From positions 1 through 64,000 of the forward strand of contig JAWKSY010000017.1 of the NCBI GenBank assembly GCA_041402125.1: a stretch of 64,000 bases of DNA, written 5' to 3'. Shown here one piece after another: positions 26,940 to 37,257 of the stretch. The stretch's first letter is position 1. Every line of letters starts with the position of its first letter. The notes under the pieces are model-generated. The model had not been told where the DNA came from, searched no databases, and was given only the letters and a program-made list of their open reading frames with translations. The translations under genes and the position numbers were made by a program. The stretch is from JAWKSY01 sp041402125 (GTDB taxonomy: Bacteria > Planctomycetota > GCA-002687715 > DRQF01).

Positions 26940-27738
26940 TCACTGACCCCGCCGCGGCGGGCGCTGGTTCTTGCCCTTGCGACGGCCGGGGTTGCCGCGA
27001 CGCAGGCGCGAGCGCGAGCCGGGCGCCTTGCCGCGCGTCGCCTCGCGGTCGATCGCGTGGTGGAGGCGGGAGGGCAGGGAGCGGGCCTTCTCGAGCGCGT
27101 TCTTGAAGTCGGCCGGGAGCGGCGACTTCACGGTGATCGGGTCGCCGCCGCGCGGCGAGGGGACGACGAGCTCCACCGCGTGGAGCAGCGCCCGCTTGTG
27201 GGTCATCACGGCGTCCTTGCCGCGCGAGAACTTCCGCTCGCCGACCAGGGGATGTCCGATCTGCGCGAAGTGGATGCGGATCTGGTTGTGGCGGCCGGTC
27301 GGGATGCGGCAGGAGACGAGGGAGCAGGGGCCCTGTTCGTCGATGACCTGGTAGAAGGTGACCGCCTCCTTGCCTTCCTTGCTGATGACCGCCGAGGCGC
27401 CGAGGTCCTTGATCGGGTAGTCGATCTTCCCGCGAAAGGGGCGCGGCCAGCCCTCGACGAGGGCGAGGTAGGTCTTCTCGACCGTGCGGGCGCGGAAGGC
27501 GGCGTGCGCCGCGTGCTCGGCGGCCTCCGTCTTCGCGAAGAGCATCACGCCGGAGGTCTCGTAGTCGAGCCGGTGGACGGCGCGGACGCGGATGCCCTGC
27601 TCGCGCAGGCGCTCGACGACCGAGGTGCCGCGGTCGGCCGCCCGTCCGTCCGGGGCGGGGACGCTCATCACGCGCGCCGGCTTGTCGACGAAGAGGTAGT
27701 CCTCGTCCTCGTGGAGGATCGTCAGAGGGTCTGCTCAC
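26940..27738 (-). CDS. RluA/RluD-family pseudouridine synthase, frameshift near the start
   Basis: Isomerises uridine to pseudouridine in rRNA or tRNA. The catalytic motif AVHRLDYETSGVMLF (Asp in HRLD) is intact, with RIPTGRHNQIRIHFAQIGHP downstream. The N-terminal strand LTILHEDEDYLFVDKPARVM is in frame with the rest but has no start codon; a GTG at 27738 (MSRPS) in the neighbouring frame would supply one after a single-base indel near 27725. No S4 domain is present. A highly basic C-terminal tail (KAPGSRSRLRRGNPGRRKG) probably aids RNA binding. Confidence 0.85.
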
Positions 27739-27926
27739 GCCGTGACTCCACGGGGGCTCGCGGGAAGGAAGTTCGCGGTCCGCGCGGCGGGCGCGGGGGT
27801 TCGCGGCGTCATGTCGGGGCCTCCGGTCGGATCAGGGACCCAGGCTAACGCGGTCCCGGGAGGGCGTCGAGGTGCCGGCCGCCTGCTACACTCCGCCCGG
27901 TCCCGACGAGAGAGGACGGAAGCGCC

Positions 27927-29899
27927 ATGAACCGGCCGACGGAGCCCCGACTGACGCTCGAGGACACCCTGGGATGGGGCGTCTTCCTGCCGCGTCGCGT
28001 CCGCATCCGGATCGCCGAGGGGGATCCCGCCTGCGTCGGGGACGGGAGTGGCTCGATGCCCTCACCGGAGAGGTCGTCGCGGCGCTCGAGGCCGCGCCCG
28101 CGCCCTCGCGGCGCCGGGAGCCGGCGCCGACCCGGGACGAGGCGGAGGAGCTCGCCCGGAGCGCTCCCGATGGCGCGCGCGAGGCCTTCGTTCGCGGGGG
28201 TGACCTCCACGTGCGGGATCTCGCCACCGGCGCCGTCCGCGCCCTCACCCGGGACGGGGGTGAAGCCGTCCTGAACGGCAAGCTCGACTGGGTGTACCAG
28301 GAGGAGATCTACGGCCGGGGCCGGTTCCGGGCCTTCTGGTGGAGCCCGGACGGGCGACGTCTGGCCTTCCTCCGGATCGACTCTCGCGAGGTCCGGACCT
28401 TCGTCCTGACCGACGACCGACCGGACCACCCGCGGTCGGAGGTGACGCGTTACCCGCTTCCCGGGACGCCGAACCCCGTCGCGACCCTGCACGTCCACGA
28501 CGTCGAGACCGGGGAGACGCGGGACCTGCCCACGGGCACCCTCGCCGATCGCGAACCGCTCATCGTCGCCGTGGACTGGCACCCGGGCGAGGCTCACCGG
28601 CTGATCTTCCAGGTCCAGGACCGGCTCCAGAAGGAGCTCGAACTCGTCGAGTGGGACGCCGTGACGGGCACGGCGCGCGTCCTCGTGCGCGAGTCCTCGC
28701 CCCATTGGGTCAACGTCCTGGGGCCGCCGCACTGGCTCGCCGACGGCGGCTTCCTCTGGTGGAGCGAGCGCAGCGGCTACCGACATCTCTACCGGGCCGG
28801 CCCCGGCGGGGGCGACCTCCGCCCGCTGACCTCCGGATCCTGGGAAGCCACGGACCTCGTCGACGTCGACGAGGAGGCGGGCTGGGTCTACTTCCACGCG
28901 CGGCGTGAGGACGCGGTGGGCCGGCGTGGCTACCGCGTCCGGCTCGAGGGCGGCGAACCCGAATGCCTCACCCCCGGGCGCGGCACGCACCGGATGCGCC
29001 TCTGCGCGGACCGACGACGCGTGGTGGACGAGGTGACGCACCTCGAGGAAGCGGGCCGGGTCGTCCTGCGCGACCTCGAGGGCGGCGAGATCCGCGAGCT
29101 CGCCCGCGCGGAGAGGACCGATCGCGTCGCCTATCGCGCGCCGCGTCTCGAGACGATCGCGGCGCGCGACGGCTTCCCGATCGACGTCACGCTCCGGCTG
29201 CCGCCGGGGCCGGTGCCGCCGGGCGGACACCCGATGATGTTGCTCACCTACTCCGGACCGAACGCGCCCAGCGTGCACGACGCCTTTCCCCGCGGGGCCT
29301 GGCACCAGTTCCTCGCGCAGGAGGGCGTGGCCGTCCTGCAGGCCAACAACCGCAGCGCCTCGGGTCGCGGGCATCGCCACGTGGCCTCGGGTGGCGGGCG
29401 ATTCGGGCCCGGCGAGCTCGCCGACCTCGAGGACGCCGTGGACTGGGCGATCTCCGGAGGGGGGATCGACGCGTCCCGCGTGGGGCTCTCGGGCTGGAGC
29501 TTCGGCGGCTTCATCACCGTCTACGCGCTCTGTCGCTCGGAGCGATTCCGGCTCGGCATCGCGGGGGCGGGCGTCTACGACTGGCGCCTGTACGACTCGA
29601 TCTACACGGAACGTTACCTCGGTTCGGCCGTCGAGAACGCCGAGGGTTATCGCGCCAGCTCTCCGGTGGAGTTCGCCGCCGACCTGAAGGGGAAGCTGCT
29701 GCTCGTGCACGGCACGACGGACGACAACGTCCACTTCCAGTGCGCGCTGCGCCTCTGCCACGCGCTGCAGAAGGCGGGGCGGAGCTTCGAGTTCATGCCC
29801 TACCCGCGGAGCCGCCACGGCCTGCGCGATCCCGATCTCCGGCGTCACCTCCGGCGGCTCGAGTGGGACCTCATCCGGCGCGAGCTGCTCGGTCGCTGA
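27927..29899 (+). CDS. Dipeptidyl-peptidase IV-like S9B peptidase, one frameshift
   Basis: About 657 aa. The propeller starts LTLEDTLGWGVFLPRRV, and the frame shifts once near 28035-28060, after which REWLDALTGEV continues to the end. The propeller includes LNGKLDWVYQEEIYGRG with the DPP-IV Glu pair and FWWSPDGRRLAFLR. The hydrolase domain has GLSGWSFGGFITVYAL (nucleophile Ser), LVHGTTDDNVHF (Asp) and YPRSRHGLR (His). It would cleave X-Pro/Ala dipeptides. No clear signal peptide precedes residue 1, so location is uncertain. It is the only gene of its small unit, divergent from the pseudouridine synthase. Confidence 0.87.
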
Positions 29900-29911
29900 G
29901 ACGCCCGGGGG

Positions 29912-30874
29912 CTACCTCTCGTCGGCCGTCCGCTGCGCGATCCAGACCTCCTCGAAGCGTCGTGCCTCGTCCTCGGTCCAGTCGAGCTCGGGCCGGCGGG
30001 CGGAAGCGCGACAGCCGGGCGGAGGGCACATGCCGAGGAGGGCGGAGATCGTCACGACGAGGTCGTCGACGCGAGCCTCCGGACGGCCCTCGCGGTAGAG
30101 GAGGCCGGGGGCGGCGAGGCCGACCTCGGCCGCCGCGTCCTCCGGTCCGGGGAGGTAGACGACGGCCGCCAGCGTCGACGATCCGGCGCGGACGAGGAGT
30201 TCGTCGAGGCCGATGTCCAGCGCCTGGGCGACATGGCCTCGTTCGGCGAGGCGCCGTGAAGCGCCATCCCGGGTCGCGGACGTCCGGTAGCGCGCGAGAC
30301 TGCGCAGACGGACGACGACGAGCCGGACCGGGGCATCCTCGAGGTCGGCGATGGCGGAGCGCATCGCCCGGCGGTCGTCCTCAGAGAGCGACCCCATCCA
30401 GTGCCCCGGGACCTCTTCCGGGAGCTCGACGTCGCGGGGGCGGGCGAGCCGTTCGGGATAGGCCGGATCGCCTCCGGAGGCGAGGACGACGCGGGCGTCG
30501 CGATCTTCGAGGGCACGGAGGCCTCCGGAGCTCGCGCGGCGTCCCGTGCCTCCGCGGAGAAGCGCGGTCGTCGGGTCGGGCGAGGCCGGAAGGCGCAGCC
30601 CGATTCCCCGCGAGCGAAGGCGCTCGAGGGACGTGGTCAGCGCCGGCTCCGCGACCGGGAGGTCGGCGCCCGCATCGATCAGGACGATCAGGCCGCGCGA
30701 GGCGAGCGGGGGCGCCAGGGCGCGCCGCCCGGCCGGGATCTCGAGCGTCGTCTCCGCGCCCGGAGCCCCGGCGGAGGAGAGGAGGCGGCCGAGCGACCAG
30801 GACCCGAACACGAGCCCGATGGCGATCGCGAGTTCGAGCGCGAGCGTCGTCGGGCGACGGCGTTCGGGAGGCAT
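29912..30874 (-). CDS. Membrane-anchored protein, possibly a degenerate AlkP-superfamily domain
   Basis: 320 aa with a single N-terminal hydrophobic segment (LALELAIAIGLVFGSWSLG). The remainder has an alkaline-phosphatase-superfamily-like rhythm: SRGLIVLIDAGADLPVAEPA near the start, then LRSRGIGLRLPASPDPTTA with LLRGGTG, a late DELLVRAGSSTLAAVVYLPG, and VDDLVVTISALLGMCPPPGC near the end, like the 'halting' C-terminal segments of AlkP enzymes. Metal-binding Asp/His residues are not evident. The family assignment is inference and weak. The start is the ATG just ahead of the basic MPPERRRP segment. It lies downstream of glutamine synthetase. Confidence 0.5.
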   Translation of the reverse strand: MPPERRRPTTLALELAIAIGLVFGSWSLGRLLSSAGAPGAETTLEIPAGRRALAPPLASRGLIVLIDAGADLPVAEPALTTSLERLRSRGIGLRLPASPDPTTALLRGGTGRRASSGGLRALEDRDARVVLASGGDPAYPERLARPRDVELPEEVPGHWMGSLSEDDRRAMRSAIADLEDAPVRLVVVRLRSLARYRTSATRDGASRRLAERGHVAQALDIGLDELLVRAGSSTLAAVVYLPGPEDAAAEVGLAAPGLLYREGRPEARVDDLVVTISALLGMCPPPGCRASARRPELDWTEDEARRFEEVWIAQRTADER

Positions 30875-30912
30875 GGCGGCCGGTTCCTCCGGGTCTCGAG
30901 GGCGGAACGAAC

Positions 30913-30944
30913 GCGCCCCGGCGATCGCGGGATCGCCGGGGCGC
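30913..30944 (-). terminator. Hairpin terminator after glutamine synthetase III
   Basis: Perfect 14-bp stem GCGCCCCGGCGATC (30913-30926) and GATCGCCGGGGCGC (30931-30944) with a 4-nt loop, downstream of the minus-strand stop at 30978. A weak T-rich GTTCGTTCC follows on that strand. Confidence 0.65.
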
Positions 30945-30977
30945 GACGGGTCGGGCACCGGGCGGGTGCCGTCGCGG

Positions 30978-33170
30978 TCAGTGGATGAAGAGCATCTCGC
31001 TGTACTTCGGCAGCGGCCAGACCGCATCGTCCACCAGGTCCTCGAGGCGATCGGCCTGGCTGCGCACGAAGTCCATCGCGGGGATGATCTCGTTGCGGCA
31101 GGTCAGGCCCTTCTCGTCCTCGGAGCCCTTCAGCGCGTCGAAGCGCGCGAGCTGGCGACCGAGATCGTCGATGCCGCGCTTGAGGCCGCCGATGAGCTCG
31201 GTGACCTCCTTCAGCGACTCCTGCTGGGGACGGACGTCCACCCCGGGGCAGGCCTCGGCCGTGCGCAGGATCGTCTCCGCCAGCTCGCGCTGATGGCGCA
31301 TCGCGGCAGGGAGGAGCGAGGTCGAGGCGATCTGCCGGGTGGCGGCGGCCTCGATCTTGATCGCGCTGATGTAGTTCTCGAAGAGCACCGTCTGGCGCGA
31401 CGCGGTCTCGCGGGGCGAGAGCACGTCCATCTCGTCGAAGAGCGAGACGTTCTTCTTGTCCGAGAGCCGGGCGAGCGCGGCCGGCGTGCCGCGGAGGTTG
31501 GGGAGCCCGCGGCGCTCGGCCTCCTGCTCCCACTCCTCGCTGTAGTTGTCGCCGCTGAAGAGGATCCGGCGGTGCTTGCCGAGGACCTCGGAGACGACGT
31601 CCTGGACGACCTCGCGCATGTCGCCGCGACCGTTGCGCTTCTCGATCTCATCCGCGAGGTGGCCGAGGGACTCGGCGACCGCCGTGTTGAGGATCGTCGC
31701 CGGGTACGCGGCCGACTGCGACGAGCCGACGGCGCGGAACTCGAACTTCTGACCCGTGAAGGCGAAGGGCGAGGTCCGGTTGCGGTCGGTGATGTCGCGC
31801 GGCAGGTCCGGGAGCGCATCCACGCCGAGGCGGATGAAGGAGCTGCCGTCGCTCGCGCGCGGGGCGCGTCGCTCGATCAGCGCGTCCACGATCTCCTCGA
31901 GCTGCGAGCCGAGGAAGATCGACATGATCGCCGGCGGCGCCTCGTTGGCGCCGAGGCGGTGGTCGTTGCCGGCGTGGGCGATGGCGACGCGGAGCAGGTC
32001 GCCGTGGAGGTCCACGGCGCGGATCGTCGCGGTCAGGAAGAGCATGAACTGGAGGTTCTCGTGCGGGGTGGAGCCCGGCTCGAGGAGGTTGTTCCCGAGG
32101 TTGTCCTCGAGCGACCAGTTCATGTGCTTGCCCGAGCCGTTGACGCCGGCGAAGGGCTTCTCGTGGAGCAGGCACTTGAAGCCGTGGCGGTTCGCCACGA
32201 CCTTCAGGATCTCCATCGTCAGCATGTTCTGATCGATGGCGACCGTCGAGCGGCGGTAGAGGGGCGCCAGCTCGAACTGCATCGGCGCGACCTCGTTGTG
32301 TCGCGTCTTGAGCGGGATGCCGAGCTTCCAGAGCTCCTCCTCGACCTCCTGCATGAAGCCGAGCGCGCGCTGGCTGATCGCGCCGAAATAGTGGTCGTCG
32401 AGCTCCTGTCCCTTGGGCGGGCGCGCTCCGAAGAGGCTGCGACCGGACATGGTCAGGTCGGGCCGCATCTGCACGAAGGCGCGGTCGATCAGGAAGTACT
32501 CCTGCTCGGCGCCGATCGTGGTGTGGACGCGGTTCACCCCGGGGTTGCCGAGGAGGTTGACGAGACGGACCGCCCGCTTGCTGAGCGCCTGCTCCGAGCG
32601 CATGAGCGGCGTCTTCTTGTCGAGCGCCTCACCGGTCCAGGAGCAGAAGGTCGAGGGGATGCAGAGCGTGAGCCCGCGCGGTCCCTCGCGGAGGAAGGCC
32701 GGCGAGGTCGGGTCCCAGACGGTGTAGCCGCGCGCCTCGAAGGTCGAGCGGATACCGCCGCTGGGGAAGCTGGATGCGTCCGGCTCGCCGCGGACGAGCG
32801 ACTTGCCCGAGAACTCGTTGATGATGCGGCCGTCGGCGCCGATGGAGAGGAAGCTGTCGTGCTTCTCCGCCGTGAGCCCGGTCATCGGCTGGAACCAGTG
32901 CGTGAAGTGCGTCGCTCCGCGCTCCACCGCCCAGTCGCGCATGGCGTTGGCCACCGCGTCCGCGACGGCGGCGTCGACCTGGCCGCCGCTGGTGCGGTGC
33001 CGTTCGAGCGTCGCGACGATCGAGGCGGGCAGGCGCTGGCGCTGCACGTCCTCGTTGAAGACGAGCTTCGCGAAGATGTCGGTGAGGGAGGGCCGGGGAC
33101 CGTGCGAATCCGCGCTCCGGCTCCGCTCTCCGATGGCGCGGATGGCCGTTTCACGCCCGATGGCAGGCAT
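30978..33170 (-). CDS. glnN: Glutamine synthetase type III
   Basis: 730-aa GSIII. It makes glutamine from glutamate, ammonia and ATP. Typical GSIII blocks: THFTHWFQPMTGLTAEKHDS near residue 90, TIGAEQEYFLID (metal Glu), KTRHNEVAPMQFELAP, GVNGSGKHMNWSLED, and RNRTSPFAFTGQKFEFRAVG. Length is as expected for the class (about 700-730), well above GSI. The ATG giving MPAIGRETAIRAIG was chosen; the frame is open upstream but without a ribosome-binding site. It is divergent from the M24 gene with 116 bp between starts. Confidence 0.95.
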   Translation of the reverse strand: MPAIGRETAIRAIGERSRSADSHGPRPSLTDIFAKLVFNEDVQRQRLPASIVATLERHRTSGGQVDAAVADAVANAMRDWAVERGATHFTHWFQPMTGLTAEKHDSFLSIGADGRIINEFSGKSLVRGEPDASSFPSGGIRSTFEARGYTVWDPTSPAFLREGPRGLTLCIPSTFCSWTGEALDKKTPLMRSEQALSKRAVRLVNLLGNPGVNRVHTTIGAEQEYFLIDRAFVQMRPDLTMSGRSLFGARPPKGQELDDHYFGAISQRALGFMQEVEEELWKLGIPLKTRHNEVAPMQFELAPLYRRSTVAIDQNMLTMEILKVVANRHGFKCLLHEKPFAGVNGSGKHMNWSLEDNLGNNLLEPGSTPHENLQFMLFLTATIRAVDLHGDLLRVAIAHAGNDHRLGANEAPPAIMSIFLGSQLEEIVDALIERRAPRASDGSSFIRLGVDALPDLPRDITDRNRTSPFAFTGQKFEFRAVGSSQSAAYPATILNTAVAESLGHLADEIEKRNGRGDMREVVQDVVSEVLGKHRRILFSGDNYSEEWEQEAERRGLPNLRGTPAALARLSDKKNVSLFDEMDVLSPRETASRQTVLFENYISAIKIEAAATRQIASTSLLPAAMRHQRELAETILRTAEACPGVDVRPQQESLKEVTELIGGLKRGIDDLGRQLARFDALKGSEDEKGLTCRNEIIPAMDFVRSQADRLEDLVDDAVWPLPKYSEMLFIH

Positions 33171-33286
33171 CTCGTGTCTCCGATTGTCGGCGTTGGAAGG
33201 ACGCCATACGGTAGCAAGGTCGGGCGACAGCTCCCCAGGGTCCGGGGGCGCGGCGCGGCGCAATTCTCCCGGGAGGAGGCAGGGGC

Positions 33287-34660
33287 ATGAAGAGCGAGAC
33301 TTACGGCCGTCGGCGAGACGGTCTTCGGGAGCTGGCGGGAGAGGGATGGCTGCTCTTCCCGGCGGCGCTCCCCGTCCCCCGCAACTACCTGGCGAACGTC
33401 TACCCGTTCCGTCAGAACTCGCACTTCCTCTACCTGACGGGGATCCAGCTCCCCGGGATCGTCCTCGCGGTCGGGGCGGGCGGCGACGTCCTCTTCGGAC
33501 CCCCGGAGGACCTGGACGACGTGGTCTGGCACGGACCCCACCCGACCCTGGCCGAGCTGGGGGCGGCGGCCGGGGTTTCCGAGGTCCGGGACATCGCGGA
33601 GCTCCCGCGCCGTCTCGCCGACTTCGAGGCCGGCGGAGCGCCGGTCCGCTACCTGCCGCCCTTCAACGGGGACTCGCGCCTGCAGCTCGCCCGGCTCCTC
33701 GGGCGGGCGGTGGAGGAGGTCGACCTCGGCGCCAGCCCCGAACTCGCGCGCGCGATCTGCGCCCTCCGCGAGGTCAAGGACGCGGACGAGATCGCGGAGA
33801 TCGAGGACGCGCTCGCGGTCACGGCGGAGATGCACCACCTCGCGATGAATCTCGCCCGCGACGGCGTCCACGAGGCCGAGATCGCGGCCGCGACCCAGCG
33901 CGTCGCCCTGGCGAAGGGTCGGCAGCAGGCCTACAACCCGATCATCTCCGTCCGCGGGGAGGTCCTCCACAACAACCACTACGTGAATCCGCTCCGGCCG
34001 GGGCAGCTCCTGCTCAACGACTCGGGCGCCGAGTCGCCGCTGGGCTACGCGTCCGACATCACGCGGACGACGCCGGTGGGCGGTCGCTTCTCGCCCCGTC
34101 AGCGGGACGTCTACGAGATCGTCCTCGACGCCCAGCTCGCCGCCATCGAGGCCGCCCATCCCGGCGTCGCCTACCGGGACCTCCACGTCCTCGCCTGCCT
34201 GAAGATCGCGCAGGGTCTCATCGACCTCGGTCTGATGAAGGGCAACGCGCAGGACGCCGCGGCCGCCGGCGCGCACGCGCTGTTCTTCCCGCACGGGCTC
34301 GGCCACCAGCTCGGCCTCGACGTCCACGACATGGAGGACCTGGGCGACGTCGTCGGCTACGGCGCCGAGGGGCGGAGCGACCAGTTCGGCCTCAACTTCC
34401 TCCGCCTGGCGCGCCCGCTCGCTCCCGGTTGGGTCTTCACCGTCGAGCCCGGCATCTACTTCATCCCCGCGCTCATCGAGCGCTGGCGGGAGGAGGGCCG
34501 TCACCGCGACTTCATCGCCTACGACCGCCTCGAGGACTGGCTCGACTTCGGCGGCATCCGCATCGAGGACGACGTGCTGTGCACCGAGAGCGGCGCGCGC
34601 GTCCTCGGTCCCGGCATCGCCAAGACCGTGACCGAGGTCGAGGCCCGCGCCAACGCCTGA
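33287..34660 (+). CDS. Xaa-Pro aminopeptidase-like M24B peptidase
   Basis: 457-aa metallopeptidase with a creatinase N-terminal domain (RQNSHFLYLTGIQLPG) and a pita-bread catalytic domain. Metal ligands are recognisable: Asp in LLNDSGAESPLGYASDIT, His in HGLGHQLGLDVHD, Glu in FTVEPGIYFIP and Glu in FGGIRIEDDVL. It removes N-terminal residues ahead of proline. GGGAGGAGG lies just upstream of the ATG. A palindromic repeat array begins 5 bp after its stop. Confidence 0.9.
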   Translation: MKSETYGRRRDGLRELAGEGWLLFPAALPVPRNYLANVYPFRQNSHFLYLTGIQLPGIVLAVGAGGDVLFGPPEDLDDVVWHGPHPTLAELGAAAGVSEVRDIAELPRRLADFEAGGAPVRYLPPFNGDSRLQLARLLGRAVEEVDLGASPELARAICALREVKDADEIAEIEDALAVTAEMHHLAMNLARDGVHEAEIAAATQRVALAKGRQQAYNPIISVRGEVLHNNHYVNPLRPGQLLLNDSGAESPLGYASDITRTTPVGGRFSPRQRDVYEIVLDAQLAAIEAAHPGVAYRDLHVLACLKIAQGLIDLGLMKGNAQDAAAAGAHALFFPHGLGHQLGLDVHDMEDLGDVVGYGAEGRSDQFGLNFLRLARPLAPGWVFTVEPGIYFIPALIERWREEGRHRDFIAYDRLEDWLDFGGIRIEDDVLCTESGARVLGPGIAKTVTEVEARANA

Positions 34661-34665
34661 GAGAA

Positions 34666-34790
34666 GTGAATAAAAGGGGTCAGACCCCCTTTATTCAAAA
34701 TCGGGCCATTTCTGAATGAATGGGGTCAGACCCCATTTATTCACTTTCGCGCCCTTCTTGAATAAAGGGGGTCGGACCCCTTCTATTCAC
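34666..34790. repeat. Palindromic repeat array 1 (three units)
   Basis: Three near-identical 32-bp palindromes at 34666-34697, 34713-34744 and 34759-34790, separated by 14-15 bp. Each has the arms GTGAATAAA and TTTATTCAC around a GGGGTCAGACCCC core (core GGTCGGACC in unit 3). They are AT-rich outside the core in a 70% GC setting. The array fills the gap between the convergent ends of the M24 gene and lipoprotein A. Confidence 0.92.
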
Positions 34791-34798
34791 GAGCGCGG

Positions 34799-36913
34799 TC
34801 AGCGCGAGATCAAGGTCGGTTGGCCGGAGATGAGGTCGACGGATTGGACGCCGACCGTGCTCGTCAGGAAGACCGCATCACGCTGACCTGGGACGCCGCT
34901 CACCCTGAACTGGGTGCCCAGCGTCTCGAGCCCGCCGGGCACCGGGACCGCGTCGCCGACCTCGAGGTCGAGGATCAGGAGCCGGTCGTCGAAGTTCGAG
35001 CTCCGGGCGCTCGCCGCGATGCGGCCGGTGCCGAGGTGAACGTGGCGACGTCCGGTGAGCGCGACGAGCCCCGAGCCGACGAGGCTCGGGAAGGAGATCG
35101 GCTCCACTTCGACTGCGAGTGACTCGAGGTCGACCTCGACGCGGGAGGTCGGGAGGGAGAGCGGCTCGTCACGCAGGTAGATCATGCGGTCGGTGGCCTC
35201 GTCGATCACGGCGAGTACCGGGCCGCCCCCCGTCGCCTGGGCGGAGGTCGGGAGCGTGAGGAGGATCGACACCGCGGACGTGACGGGGTCGAACTCCCGG
35301 ATGACCGGGTCCTCGCTCAGCACGAGATAGCGATCCCGGCTCGCGTCGTGGACGAGCTGGCCCGACTGGCTCTGCGTCGCGATCGTGGCGAGAGGCGTCG
35401 CCGCGCCGGAGTCCACATCGATCGCCCAGAGGGCGAGACGCGTGCCGAGGCCGGGAACGGTCTCCCGAGCGAGTTCGATGAGTCGTCCGCGAGGGGCGTC
35501 GAGGAGCTGATCGACGGGGGTCGGGAAGCCCAGGGCGTCGGCCGGCGTCTGCCCGGTGATGGCGATGGACGCCCGATCACCCGTCGCGCGGTCGATGTGC
35601 ATGACCACTTCGGAACTGACCCCGACGAGGCGGTCGCCGTCGACGATCCAGGGCAGGGGCGGCACGCCGATGGGCGCGCCCCGTCCGCGGCCGGCGAAGG
35701 GGAGGACGGATTCCGTGCCCGTGGACCGCGCGATCCGCGCGACGCGGTTTCCTGCGACCGCGATGACGTCGTTCGTGGCGGCACGGGGGTGGAGCGCGTC
35801 CTTCAGGTAGCTGGCGCGGAAGGGAGCGAAGGGGGTGGACTGGCCGAGGATCGGGTCGTCGATGACGAGCTCCCCGATCCGGGTCGCGAGGTAGTTCACC
35901 CCGTCGACGTCGAGATTGACGACCGTCGAGATGAAGGCGCTCTCGCCGGGGGCCGGGGAGAGCGTGCGGGGCGTGACCACGCCGGACTCGGGTCGATCTC
36001 GGCGAAGGAGGGAGCGGCGACCAGGCTCCGCACGAGATAGCGATCCGCGGACTCGGGAATGCCGAGCCCGGACACGACGGCCGGAACCTCACCGGCCACC
36101 CCGACCGTCGCGAAACGCTCGATGCCGAGGGTCTGGGCGTCGACGCGGAGAAGGCCGAAGGTCCCGTCGGCGTAGGCGAAGAGCCCGGCGAGGATCATCG
36201 CGTCGCGAACGGGATCGAACTGCATGGTCCGCACGACGAAACCGTCGAGCCCATCGCTCCCCGCCGTGAGCACGGTCTCGACCGCCCCCGTCGCGACGTC
36301 GCGGCGCATCAGGCTCGTTCCACCCTCGACGTGGTAGAGCTGATCGCGGCCCGAATCCCAGCCGACGGGCGAGTCGGAGATCGGAGCGAGCACCAGGCCG
36401 CTCGGCGTGCGGACGAGCGAGATCGCCCGTCTCGAGGTCGAGGGAGACGAAGGCGTAGCCCGAGGGCGTCCCGGCGATGCCGCGTCCCTCCTCGCGCGCG
36501 CGGTCGATCGCGAGTCCGTTGAACGCCAGCACCCGCGTCTCCTGACGCCGGATCCGTCGCGCCACGCCCGCCTCGAGGATGACCCCGTCGGCGTCCCGAA
36601 CGACGATCTCGACATCGGTCGCCCCGAGCGGAAGGGGAATGACGGCCGACCAGCTCGCGAAGCCGTCGCTCGACTGCGCCGCGACGCCGTTCACGGTGAC
36701 CGAGCCGACACCGTTCGCGCCGGTCCGTCCGCGCACGACGAGCTCGTCGTCGAAGACGAGCCCGTCGGCGGCCGGGGAGCTCACAAAGGTGGAGAGGAGA
36801 GTCGGGATACCGTCCGTTCCGCCGCCGGAGCAGGCGGAGAAGGAGCCGATCAGGACACAGAGTGTCGCCCACGCGAGGAGTCGTCGCGCGCACGCCGAGG
36901 GATGGTTCGTCAT
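34799..36913 (-). CDS. Beta-propeller-type lipoprotein, paralog A (two frameshifts)
   Basis: About 700-aa lipoprotein, a divergent member of the four-gene family here. From the ATG at 36913: a signal peptide with lipobox FSAC (LIGSFSACSGGG), then TLLSTFVSSPAADGLVFDDE, SVTVNGVAAQSSDG and DVEIVVRDADGVI in the N-terminal beta domain shared with paralogs B-D. The frame shifts near 36420 (to ISLVRTPSGLVLAPI) and near 35985 (to VVTPRTLSPAPGESAFIST). The rest is WD/propeller-like, ending SVDLISGQPTLISR. It probably sits on the outer or cytoplasmic membrane facing the periplasm. Function unknown. Confidence 0.7.
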
Positions 36914-37257
36914 GGTGGTCGTGCCTCGAAGTGATCCGGGTTCCGATGCCTGCGGCATCGGGGGAAGACGGTCCAGGATTCGAGGTGTGCGCCGATCTCG
37001 ACCGCATCTGAACCCGACGTCGGCGCCGGAGCAAGGATCCGTCCGAATCGGATGAGCTCCCGGGCCGGATCGGGGTCGCGGAGACGGTCGGAGGGGTCGT
37101 CCTCGCCGCCGCGCCGAGGTCACTCCGGCCGGCGAGGGACGAGGGCCAGGTCACCCTTCACGCGGTCCGACGAGAAGGCGCCGCCCCGAGACTGGGGGCG
37201 GCGTCCTTCCTCACTCCCGGGGCGATCTCGGGGGACTCGCGTCTCCCGGTCCCGGGC
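36914..37257. other. Intergenic region between lipoproteins A and B
   Basis: 344 bp holding the hairpin at 37175-37208 and no supported ORF. A promoter for paralog A should be here, but I see no TTGACA-like element such as those ahead of C and D. Confidence 0.5.
37175..37208 (-). terminator. Hairpin after lipoprotein B
   Basis: AAGG-CGCCGCCCC (37175-37187) pairs with GGGGGCGGCG-T-CCTT (37194-37208) around a 6-nt loop, about 50 bp past the stop of paralog B. No T-run follows, so intrinsic termination is uncertain. Confidence 0.45.

Noticed and set aside
34666..34790. CRISPR-like appearance of repeat array 1
   Set aside because: Intervals are only 14-15 bp and similar to each other, units are palindromes across their full length, and no cas genes are present.
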